A stretch of 37,756 bases of DNA, from positions 1 through 37,756 of the forward strand of contig CALHIR010000038.1 of assembly GCA_938030705.1 (NCBI GenBank), given 5' to 3'. Under the pieces are notes generated by a model. It had not been told where the DNA came from and did not search any database. It saw only the letters and a list, made by a program, of their open reading frames with translations. The number at the start of each line of letters is the position of its first letter. The first letter of the stretch is position 1. The position numbers and the translations under genes were made by a program. Source of the DNA: Candidatus Poseidoniaceae archaeon. GTDB lineage: Archaea; Thermoplasmatota; Poseidoniia; Poseidoniales; Poseidoniaceae. This document shows, in pieces, positions 10,989 to 18,214 of the stretch.

Positions 10989-11696
10989 ATGTCCATGCCC
11001 CGTAAAGCCATGCAGGAATTGGGTTTCCAAGCCTGCTGTTTGCGTTGTGACGCCCCGGATGAATCGGGGATTACTCGATGTTCGCCCTGCATCCAACATC
11101 ACAGAAACGTCAGAGAGATATTGGCCTCTGCACCTCCCGATGACCCGCTCTACCAACTCGCCAAAGAAATCATGGCCATGGCAGCAGAGCCGCACCGATA
11201 CGACCACGACGAAGTTCATGGACGAGCGCTCCTGGAACAGCAACGATTGGCTGGAGCGTTGGTCGGCGACCGGGTAAAGCCCAGTGCGGAAGATATTGTG
11301 GCGGTGTTTCAGCAACAACGAAGGAAGCGTCAGCACAACGCTTTGCAAGACATCGCCAACCAAAATCCGTGGAAAGACCAACCCATGCCTGCTGAGCAGG
11401 CCCAACAAATGGCGAAACAGACGTGGGAGTTACAGGGTGAAGAAGTCAAACACTACGGGGCGAGGACCGTCCCGAGCAAACCCATTCAGAAAGTCGACCG
11501 GAGTGAACGGAGTGGGGAGGATACAACGTTGACCGATCGAATCCATGCTGCCGCTTCAACCGATGAAAATCTTGATGAAACGGCCGCTGAAATTTTTGAA
11601 GAATTGGATTTTAAACAGCGCCAGGAGAAGCGAGAAGAGTTGAAATCCGCCATGAAGGAAGTTAAGAAACTGGTGGACGATGATTTGGAATTTTAA
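10989..11696 (+). CDS. Unknown zinc-knuckle protein with charged helical C-terminus
   Basis: A 235-residue protein without a family I recognise. Near the N-terminus CLRC (Cys17, Cys20) and CSPC (Cys31, Cys34) followed by His37/His38 form a likely zinc knuckle. The centre is helical and Gln-rich (AVFQQQRRKRQHN), and the last 60 residues are strongly charged and probably coiled-coil. This suggests a soluble adaptor or nucleic-acid-binding protein, but that is inference. The frame is open back to 10773, yet that stretch overlaps the M50 gene on the other strand, so the ATG at 10989 (or 10995) is preferred. It converges end-to-end, without a gap, on the AlaX gene. Confidence 0.75.
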   Translation: MSMPRKAMQELGFQACCLRCDAPDESGITRCSPCIQHHRNVREILASAPPDDPLYQLAKEIMAMAAEPHRYDHDEVHGRALLEQQRLAGALVGDRVKPSAEDIVAVFQQQRRKRQHNALQDIANQNPWKDQPMPAEQAQQMAKQTWELQGEEVKHYGARTVPSKPIQKVDRSERSGEDTTLTDRIHAAASTDENLDETAAEIFEELDFKQRQEKREELKSAMKEVKKLVDDDLEF

Positions 11697-12467
11697 TCAC
11701 AGAACCACGGTTGAAAAGGTTCGAGCATGTTGACTCTGGTCGAGCGTATAGCTCACACGTTGCGTTCCTTTTCCTTTGGATTTCTTCCCTAAAAATTGAA
11801 TGTGGCCGAGTTCCCCAATATTACTCACGTGTGTTCCTGCGCAAGGGCACATGTCAACTCGGTCGCCAATTTGCACGATGCGAAGTTCCTTCACGCTAGC
11901 AGGAAGCAGGTCCATGTTCGTTCGGTCTGCAGGCATGATGGCGTTGATTTCATCGCGAGTCATGACCGAATCCGAGACCTCCAAACGGGCACCAATGCGT
12001 TCGTTGGCCGCTCCAATGAGATCGCTGAGCATCCCTTCGTCAAAGGCGATGGGGTTGAAATCAATTCGAGAGCGGTCGGCATGGATCTGATTTCCCACCG
12101 TACGAACGCCATTGAACATCTCGTAGGCCAAGCCACTCACGAGGTGTTGGGCGGTGTGCATACGCATGTGAGCGTATCGAATTTCCCAATCAATGGTGCC
12201 CCGTACTTCATCACCGACGGTCAATTGATGGTCTACTTCAACGGTATGATGGACGTCTCCTCGGCCCCGAACCTCTGACACACGAAGACCTCCGTTTGGG
12301 CCCTCAAGAATACCGGTATCCCAATGTTGACCACCACCAAGAGGGTAAAACAGGGTGCGGTCAAGGACAACGGTGTTCTCCGAAACGGCAACAACGGTCG
12401 CATCAAATTGACGTGCGTACGCCGCTTCAATGTCTTGGAGGTACAATTTCTGCGTCATGAACTTCAC
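11697..12467 (-). CDS. alaX: AlaX-type alanyl-tRNA editing protein
   Basis: A 256-residue stand-alone editing protein related to the editing domain of alanyl-tRNA synthetase; it hydrolyses Ser (or Gly) wrongly attached to tRNA-Ala. The zinc site is complete: HTAQH (His104, His108) and CAGTH (Cys209, His213). The N-terminal beta-barrel carries the glycine-rich YPLGGGQ motif seen in longer AlaX forms; there is no extended C-terminal domain. ATG at 12458 is an alternative start three codons in. It lies 21 bases after the desaturase on the same strand and may share its transcript, though the two have no known functional link. Confidence 0.93.
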   Translation of the reverse strand: MKFMTQKLYLQDIEAAYARQFDATVVAVSENTVVLDRTLFYPLGGGQHWDTGILEGPNGGLRVSEVRGRGDVHHTVEVDHQLTVGDEVRGTIDWEIRYAHMRMHTAQHLVSGLAYEMFNGVRTVGNQIHADRSRIDFNPIAFDEGMLSDLIGAANERIGARLEVSDSVMTRDEINAIMPADRTNMDLLPASVKELRIVQIGDRVDMCPCAGTHVSNIGELGHIQFLGKKSKGKGTQRVSYTLDQSQHARTFSTVVL

Positions 12468-12488
12468 AACCTTTCGGTGTTGAAGAGA

Positions 12489-13595
12489 TTAACCGTTCTT
12501 GGGTTGGGGCGTACCCTTCCCAAAGTCTTCAAGCAGACCTAAATGCTGTTCTGAAGAAGCGTCGATAACGATGGCTGGTGTTTTCCATGCCACGGCCAAG
12601 GCCACCGTTGAATCCCACAGTGCACGAATGATGCCGACTTCTTCGTATTCCCAACCCCGCTCTTCAGCGTACTCTTTGACGATGGGGGCTGCCTTTGGAA
12701 GATTGAAGTGAGAAAGGGCGGGAAGAAGGTGATGTTCAATTTGATAGTCCAAACCAACGAAGAAAAAGGAGCCTACAGGCCCGAGTTTGATGCGTCGTCC
12801 AGTCTCAATTTGAAGGCGCCAGTTCTCGTCGTATTCCATAACGATGGGACGACCTGCATGTCCAGGAAGGAAGATGGCGGTCAAGTAGAGACCAACGGCG
12901 GCCCAAAGCATGACATAGAATCCAACGGTTACCTGCCATGAAAGTCCCAGGAGAATGGGAAGACCAAGCCAGAGGAAGAAGTGTGCGCAAAGCATGGAGA
13001 CATCGAGAAGGTACATCTTCGAAAAGCGATTTTTCTTGGCTTTGAACGGTGCGGTGACGATGTACTTCAAACCATCATAACGCATGAGGTGACCAACGAG
13101 TGGTGTGATGATCGGCCAAAAGATGTAGGCTTGGAGATATTTCTGGAAGAACCTTCGCAGAGGTCCGCTCGTTTGGTATTCCTCAGCAGAAAAGGTCAGT
13201 GGCCATGAGTAAATGTCAGGGTCTTTCTGGATGACGTTGGGATGGGCATGGTGCTGGACATTGTGCTTTTCACGCCAATAATTCATCGACAATCCGGAGA
13301 AGAGTGGGAAAGCGAGGGTGGCAAGAGAGATGTTGCCAGCTTTGGATTTGCAAGCGGATGAGTGGACGCCTTCATGACCGATCATGGCAATGGTGGTGGT
13401 GATCAGTCCAGTCAGTGGCAGGAGAAGAAGACCCCATTTCAAGGGAAGCATGATGTGGGCTGCATAAAGGAAACCAACAACAACGAGTAAAAGGACAAAT
13501 TTCGTCCATGATTTCGCCGTTGGTTTTTCGAGAAGGCCTTTTTCTTGCAACTCTCTGCGTAGCTTTGCCATTGGATGTGCGCCCATGTTCATCAC
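12489..13595 (-). CDS. Membrane fatty-acid desaturase, no cytochrome b5 domain
   Basis: A 368-residue integral membrane di-iron enzyme. All three histidine boxes are present: HEGVH (74-78), HNVQHH (111-116) and QIEHH (285-289). The Q in the third box points to the front-end / acyl-lipid or linoleoyl-CoA-type branch. Hydrophobic segments lie near 31-70 and 195-245. No haem-binding HPGG cytochrome b5 domain is present, so electrons must come from another protein. A ferredoxin and a Rossmann flavoprotein-like gene lie directly upstream on the same strand. Archaeal core lipids are isoprenoid ethers, so the substrate is not obvious. ATG 13586 is an alternative start. Confidence 0.92.
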   Translation of the reverse strand: MMNMGAHPMAKLRRELQEKGLLEKPTAKSWTKFVLLLVVVGFLYAAHIMLPLKWGLLLLPLTGLITTTIAMIGHEGVHSSACKSKAGNISLATLAFPLFSGLSMNYWREKHNVQHHAHPNVIQKDPDIYSWPLTFSAEEYQTSGPLRRFFQKYLQAYIFWPIITPLVGHLMRYDGLKYIVTAPFKAKKNRFSKMYLLDVSMLCAHFFLWLGLPILLGLSWQVTVGFYVMLWAAVGLYLTAIFLPGHAGRPIVMEYDENWRLQIETGRRIKLGPVGSFFFVGLDYQIEHHLLPALSHFNLPKAAPIVKEYAEERGWEYEEVGIIRALWDSTVALAVAWKTPAIVIDASSEQHLGLLEDFGKGTPQPKNG

Positions 13596-13649
13596 CTACG
13601 CCAGCGGCGTTCTCAAGTGGGCCAGTCCGTGTGACCTATGAAAGTGGTG

Positions 13650-13657
13650 TTTAAAAT
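13650..13657 (-). promoter_or_regulatory. Possible TATA box of the desaturase gene
   Basis: TTTAAAAT (ATTTTAAA on the minus strand) lies in the 80-base gap before the desaturase; transcription would start about 30 bases before its ATG. If used, the desaturase has its own promoter besides any read-through from the ferredoxin pair. Confidence 0.35.
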
Positions 13658-13675
13658 TACACTAAATATCTAACT

Positions 13676-14392
13676 TTACAGGGCCGTTGAGAGGTAACCG
13701 AGCACCCGTGAGACAACCCCATCAAAGGATAGTTCGTCAGGATCGGTGGAAAGGACAGCCCATGAATTCTCAAAAAAGCCACGTGGAGGTTCCCATGTCA
13801 TTTCGCCTTTCCACCATAATTCAGTCATGCCGTCTCCGCGCTGGAGATGCAAATCAGTAGGGGGGGCATTGCTGGCCTCTTCGGTCAAGACGGTACCGCC
13901 TTTCCATTCAATCCCGTCGTTAACGGGGAATATTTCAGGTTGATGAGGGTCAAGACAATGGTGTCGAAGGCCCGGTCCAGATGTTTGTAGAGGACTCATC
14001 AACACCACGCGATCGGCTATCAAATGGGTCGGAAAATCTCGTTCCGAAGATGACAGCTCTAACACATACTGTTTTCCATTTTTGGTACACGAGAGCACAC
14101 GAGTTCGTGTCATACACATGACCCCTTGCCGAGAAATATTTGCAGCAAGATGCTTCAGAACCCAATCCCACCGGCATCCCCAACCCTGTTGATTTTCAGA
14201 AAGCAAAAGGAAGGATTGTTGTTCTTCAGTCATGTATTCGTTGAGAAGGTTGAGGTTAATGACACGTCCAGGATGCATGACGGGTAAGCCCAGTTCTGCT
14301 TCAAGCTCGATCAAATACACCTGGTGATGTTCCTGGAGGTGGTGGGCAAAGACAAGAGCTTCAACGGTTCCACCAATGAGAACCACGTTCAT
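13676..14392 (-). CDS. Rossmann-fold, possibly FAD-binding protein paired with ferredoxin
   Basis: A 238-residue protein. Its N-terminus, MNVVLIGGTVEAL then a helix and VYLIELEAELG, is a beta-alpha-beta dinucleotide fold with an acidic residue ending strand 2, as in FAD or NAD binders, though the glycine motif is degenerate (GGTVEA in place of GxGxxG). HPGRVIN follows at about 41. It is shorter than most flavin oxidoreductases (over 350), so it may be a reduced form. Its ATG overlaps the ferredoxin stop as ATGA, indicating translational coupling. The likely role is moving electrons to or from the ferredoxin; a link to geranylgeranyl reductase-type enzymes is possible. No exact family recognised. 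Confidence 0.65.
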   Translation of the reverse strand: MNVVLIGGTVEALVFAHHLQEHHQVYLIELEAELGLPVMHPGRVINLNLLNEYMTEEQQSFLLLSENQQGWGCRWDWVLKHLAANISRQGVMCMTRTRVLSCTKNGKQYVLELSSSERDFPTHLIADRVVLMSPLQTSGPGLRHHCLDPHQPEIFPVNDGIEWKGGTVLTEEASNAPPTDLHLQRGDGMTELWWKGEMTWEPPRGFFENSWAVLSTDPDELSFDGVVSRVLGYLSTAL

Positions 14393-14595
14393 GGAGAACT
14401 CACCTGTTGAAGATCAAGGGCAAAAACAGGACACGATGGAATACAGAGACGGCAATGGGTACAATTTGGCTCATCGACATAAATCATACGATTTTCCAAA
14501 GTGAGAACTTGCACTGGACATAGGGCAATACAAGCACCACAGCCAAAACAACGATCCTCATCCACCACAAATTCATGCGATTGAATTCGGGCCAT
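14389..14595 (-). CDS. Small 2[4Fe-4S] ferredoxin
   Basis: A 68-residue bacterial-type ferredoxin. Two complete cluster motifs are present: CFGCGACIALCP (Cys16, 19, 22, 26) and CTHCRLCIPSCP (Cys45, 48, 51, 55). It is a soluble low-potential electron carrier. It is the first gene of a minus-strand run leading to the Rossmann protein (ATGA overlap) and the desaturase. No TATA box is obvious at the leaderless distance. Confidence 0.93.
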   Translation of the reverse strand: MARIQSHEFVVDEDRCFGCGACIALCPVQVLTLENRMIYVDEPNCTHCRLCIPSCPVFALDLQQVSSP

Positions 14596-14915
14596 GACCT
14601 GTGGAGGAATTCACCATAGATGGCTTCTTCGTTCTCCTCAGGAAAGAAAAGAATCTCTTCTTCGCTGAAAACAAAAGGATGTCCATGGACCCCCCCTTTT
14701 CCACTGGAGATGGTTCCATTGCTTTCCAATGTGATCGAGAAAACGAGAGAGAAAACTGAATCGAGAAAAACCCGTTGGATATGGTCGCGAGGAGCACTTG
14801 AATATATTGGAGTTGAATTCATGAATTTAGAACTCATCAATCAAGAAGTTTCTCTGCAGTGGAAGCAGGGGGGTGGGACCCACATCTTCATTGAAGAGAA
14901 CCCTTTGGTCCATCC
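14596..14915. promoter_or_regulatory. Divergent intergenic region of 320 bases
   Basis: The gap lies between the ferredoxin (minus) and the nuclease gene (plus). AATATATT at 14801-14808 is the best TATA box and would give the nuclease mRNA a leader of about 85 bases. The region is A/T-richer than its surroundings. Short frames here lack recognisable protein features; I see no RNA gene. Confidence 0.4.
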
Positions 14916-16235
14916 ATGGTGTTGTATGCCGCTGGTCGAACTTCAACATATCCAAACGAGCCGCCAACGCATGGGTTCCGATTCCACTATTTGGGTGGTG
15001 GCGACGAAGTTGGAAACGTTGGCATCGTCATGGAAGATCCGTCAGGCACCCGTCTTCTCTTGGATTATGGCATTGCACCCACATCACCTCCTCGGTATCC
15101 GAGTGAAGCACCTGTCGTTCATGACGCTGTTATCACACATTCTCACATCGATCATCTCGGCATGGCACCCTGGTTGTGCGCTCATCATCGGACACGGCTT
15201 CACGGCACCACCATCACCGCTCAACTTTCAGATATGATGTGGCGAGATACATACAAGGTCAGTTCTATCGAACGTTATCCCCTTGCTTGGGATAAGCGAG
15301 ATATTGATACAGCCGTTGACTCATGGTATGTTCATGATTTTGGTGTCCCATGGAAACATCACGATTGGAACCTTACCCTGCACCCTGCAGGCCATATACC
15401 GGGGGCGGCCATGCTTCACATCGAAACGCCAACCACACGTGTACTCCTTACCGGCGACTTTGATACTCGTGATTCACCACTTGTTTCAGGAGCTCAACCG
15501 GTGCAGACCGATATCCTGTTTGTTGAGGGTACGTACGGCGGACGCGACCATCCACCAAAACAAGAGGAAGTGGAACGCTTTATTGAAGCGATAACCGATG
15601 TAGTCCGACGAGGTGGGACGGTGCTTATTCCAGCGTTTGCAAACGGTCGAACCCAAGATGTCGTGATGCTTCTTCATCGCCATCTTCCAAACTTAAACGT
15701 CCACGTTGATGGCATGGGGAAGCGTGTCGCAAAAACTCATCTTGAACATCCTTCACTTTTGCGTGACGCAAAGGCTCTGGAACGTGCATGGCGATGGGCG
15801 AAGAAAGTTTCAAGCAAATCCGATCGGAAGAAGGCTTTGAACGCCGACGTCATCGTTTCGACTTCAGGTATGTTGAACGGTGGCCCCGCACTCTGGTACC
15901 TCAATAGACTGCGCCATGACACAAAGAATTCGATCTTTTTCACCGGTTATCAAGCCAGGGATACCGGAGGTCGTTCCCTGCTTGAAGAAGGGGCCGTTGA
16001 TATCTACGGTCAACGGGTACAGATCGATTTGGAAATCCAACAATTTTCGTTCTCAACACATGCTGGCCACCAAGAGATTCTCGACTTTGCCAAGGCCTGT
16101 CAAGCCAAGCATGTGGTTGTCTACCACACCGACCCAAACCATGCCCGCCCTCCTCTTGTTGAAGCTCTCACGGCACAAGGACACGTTGTTCATGAACCCA
16201 AAAACGGCGAATCGTATGTCATTGATGATGCTTGA
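14916..16235 (+). CDS. KH-less beta-CASP metallo-beta-lactamase nuclease (aCPSF2-like)
   Basis: A 439-residue RNA-processing nuclease. The metallo-beta-lactamase core has HSHIDH (His75, His77, Asp79, His80), GHIPGA and LLTGDFD; the beta-CASP insert has PAFANGRTQ and the STSGMLNGGP block; the end has FSTHAGH and YHTDPNHARP. This is the CPSF73 / archaeal CPSF group, endo- and 5'-exonucleases acting on RNA 3' ends and turnover. The N-terminus goes straight into the catalytic domain with no KH domains, unlike aCPSF1, so aCPSF2-like is the best fit. Start at ATG 14916 follows from the frame and from the short N-terminus of the family. Confidence 0.9.
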   Translation: MVLYAAGRTSTYPNEPPTHGFRFHYLGGGDEVGNVGIVMEDPSGTRLLLDYGIAPTSPPRYPSEAPVVHDAVITHSHIDHLGMAPWLCAHHRTRLHGTTITAQLSDMMWRDTYKVSSIERYPLAWDKRDIDTAVDSWYVHDFGVPWKHHDWNLTLHPAGHIPGAAMLHIETPTTRVLLTGDFDTRDSPLVSGAQPVQTDILFVEGTYGGRDHPPKQEEVERFIEAITDVVRRGGTVLIPAFANGRTQDVVMLLHRHLPNLNVHVDGMGKRVAKTHLEHPSLLRDAKALERAWRWAKKVSSKSDRKKALNADVIVSTSGMLNGGPALWYLNRLRHDTKNSIFFTGYQARDTGGRSLLEEGAVDIYGQRVQIDLEIQQFSFSTHAGHQEILDFAKACQAKHVVVYHTDPNHARPPLVEALTAQGHVVHEPKNGESYVIDDA

Positions 16236-16340
16236 ATCTTGCAAATAGTGTATTTCCTCTCATGTTGTCAAGACGATGAAAAAAATGCAGCGGACGGTTG
16301 AAGAAGGGGCATCAATTCTTTCCACCTGAGGCACATTCCG

Positions 16341-17021
16341 ATGACATCAACACCTTACAAACTGTACTATTGGCCCATCCCAGGAAGAGCTGAAGCAGCC
16401 CGAATCGCCCTTTCACTCGCCAACCTTGAGTGGGAAGACGTGGAAATTGACGGCTCACGTTTTGCGGCAATGAAAGCAGAAGGTTCACTGCCTTGGGGAA
16501 TGGTTCCTCTTCTTCGAACTCCCTACGGCGACCTTGCGGAATCTCTTGCGATTCTCCGCTACCTCGGCCATCAATGCAATCTTCTTCCATCTGATGCTTT
16601 TATGGCGGCCAAAGTCGATGAGTTTCTGGATGGCATCGGGCCATATTTTTCAATTTTGGATGGTACGTTTGGAATTGAAGACGTTGAAGAACGTACAGCG
16701 GCACGGGAAGCGTTGTTCCTCCCGAACGGAAAAGGAACAAAAGGTTTGGAGATGCTTGAAAAGAAAATTCAGGAATCACCAACGCCCTGGGTTGCTGGGA
16801 CCGATAACATGAGCATTGCCGATTTGATGGTCTTCACCTATGCCTTTGGTCTCTTCTCAGGGAATTTTGATGGTGTTCATGCTTCAGTTCTTGCAAACTA
16901 TCCGGTGTTGCTATCGTACCACGACACGGTCGCAAACGAACCCCGGATCAGCGACCATTACGCTGAATTACCGGAAGGTTCGCTTCGGTGGACATATCAA
17001 CCCGGCGCCTTTCCTGTTTGA
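16341..17021 (+). CDS. Sigma-type glutathione S-transferase-like protein
   Basis: A 226-residue two-domain protein. The N-terminal thioredoxin-like domain starts YKLYYWPIPGRAEAAR, the signature of sigma/mu/pi-type GSTs, with Tyr10 in the catalytic place; MVPLL and AESLAILRYLG match the cis-Pro and glutathione-binding SLAI segments. The C-terminal domain is helical and contains the SIADLMVF motif, like the usual N-capping box. Known enzymes conjugate or isomerise using glutathione. Most archaea do not make glutathione, so the true thiol is unclear and the gene was probably acquired from a bacterium or eukaryote. It stands between a nuclease gene and a zinc-ribbon gene on the same strand. Confidence 0.88.
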   Translation: MTSTPYKLYYWPIPGRAEAARIALSLANLEWEDVEIDGSRFAAMKAEGSLPWGMVPLLRTPYGDLAESLAILRYLGHQCNLLPSDAFMAAKVDEFLDGIGPYFSILDGTFGIEDVEERTAAREALFLPNGKGTKGLEMLEKKIQESPTPWVAGTDNMSIADLMVFTYAFGLFSGNFDGVHASVLANYPVLLSYHDTVANEPRISDHYAELPEGSLRWTYQPGAFPV

Positions 17022-17100
17022 CCATTCTGGGTAACGATCGAACCTATCGCTTGGTCCCAAACAAGCGAAGTCATTGAATACATCAACGCCAAGCGAAGGA

Positions 17101-17400
17101 ATGAGTCCCATGGCCGCAAAGACGCCCGGTAAGAAAAAAGGCAAGCGCAAGCGCAAGATGCGTCTTTCACTTCGCCAATCCAAGATGAACACCACCCAGG
17201 ACAAGTATTCAGATTCACTTGGATGGTCGACCGATGTTGGGCGTACCTTGACCGATGCCCCAAAACCAACCGGTCCTGAAACCATCAAGGTCCAATGCGA
17301 AATGTGCGGTTCAATGTTGAAAATTCCAAAGCCAAAACGTTCCCGATACACCGTTTCGTGTACGTACCCTGAATGTGGTCACGTCATGAAATTCGATTGA
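17101..17400 (+). CDS. Small basic zinc-ribbon protein
   Basis: A 99-residue protein of no named family. The first 30 residues are very basic (GKKKGKRKRKMR), then a short polar linker, then a C-terminal zinc ribbon with CEMC (Cys66, Cys69) and CTYPEC (Cys87, Cys92). The pattern suggests binding to DNA, RNA or ribosome. A TTG at 17074 would add nine residues, but the ATG at 17101 (or 17110) is more likely. Its stop is one base before the tupA start, so the two are probably on one mRNA, which is unexpected for such different proteins. Confidence 0.8.
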   Translation: MSPMAAKTPGKKKGKRKRKMRLSLRQSKMNTTQDKYSDSLGWSTDVGRTLTDAPKPTGPETIKVQCEMCGSMLKIPKPKRSRYTVSCTYPECGHVMKFD

Positions 17401-17401
17401 G

Positions 17402-18214
17402 ATGCAACCCAAGGTCTTCCTCGTTGCCCTGCTGTTTCTCCCGCTGTCAGGTTGTTTTTCTCCAAACGAGACCGCTTCCCCCTCGCTTCTTCTTGGGACC
17501 ACCACTTCAATGCGAGATTCAGGCTTACTGGATGTTTTGGTCGATGAGTTTGAGGCCATGCACCAAACCGATGTTGAATACGTCGCCGTAGGGACGGGAG
17601 CAGCGCTTCAGTTGGGCCGTAGCGGCGATGTCGATGCGCTGATCGTTCATGCCCCAGTACAAGAAACTCGCTTTGTCGAGGAAGGTTATGCTACGGAGCG
17701 GCGTCCGTTTGCCTACAACGCCTTCGTCCTTCTTGCCCCGATCGTATTCAGCGGTTCTGTTCTGGATGCGTTTGAAACCATCGCCTCTGAGGGTCATTGC
17801 TTCGTTTCAAGGGGTGATGATTCCGGGACGCATGCGAAGGAGCAAGCCATTTGGATTCACCTCAACGAAACAAAAGGGCTTCAACTTGTTGAGGACTCCA
17901 ACGGCATCCATCCATCTGGTGATTGGTATTACTCCATCGGTCAAGGCATGGGAGCTGCGATTAACATGGCGGATGAGAAATCCTGCGTTACGCTTTCTGA
18001 TCGGGGGACGGCCCTTCAATTTGAAAATCAAATAGATCTCCAACGCTACGAATTTGACGACACGATTGTCGAAAACCAATACTCATACCTCATCGTATCC
18101 CAAACGAACCTCACCATCGCTCATGATTTTGAAGCCTACTTGTTAAACGAAGGACGACGGACCATCGAGAATTACACCATCAACGGCAATCCTGCGTTTT
18201 TTGTCTATGATTGA
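17402..18214 (+). CDS. tupA: Tungstate-binding lipoprotein TupA
   Basis: A 270-residue periplasmic-type binding protein anchored by lipobox LSGC (Cys18). It has the oxyanion-binding start TTTSMRDSGLLDVL (from residue 33), VAVGTGAALQLG, VHAPVQE and SRGDDSGTH, which are typical of TupA and separate it from molybdate ModA. It captures tungstate outside the membrane. Its last 10 bases overlap the end of the convergent fused transporter gene, and moeA lies just beyond, so the three form a metal-oxyanion-to-cofactor module. It directly follows the zinc-ribbon gene. Molybdate or vanadate as ligand cannot be excluded from sequence. Confidence 0.92.
   Translation: MQPKVFLVALLFLPLSGCFSPNETASPSLLLGTTTSMRDSGLLDVLVDEFEAMHQTDVEYVAVGTGAALQLGRSGDVDALIVHAPVQETRFVEEGYATERRPFAYNAFVLLAPIVFSGSVLDAFETIASEGHCFVSRGDDSGTHAKEQAIWIHLNETKGLQLVEDSNGIHPSGDWYYSIGQGMGAAINMADEKSCVTLSDRGTALQFENQIDLQRYEFDDTIVENQYSYLIVSQTNLTIAHDFEAYLLNEGRRTIENYTINGNPAFFVYD

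Noticed and set aside
14620-15237. 205-codon plus-strand frame
   Set aside because: Overlaps the start of the beta-CASP nuclease in another frame; no domain features and its downstream part lies across the conserved HSHIDH motif.
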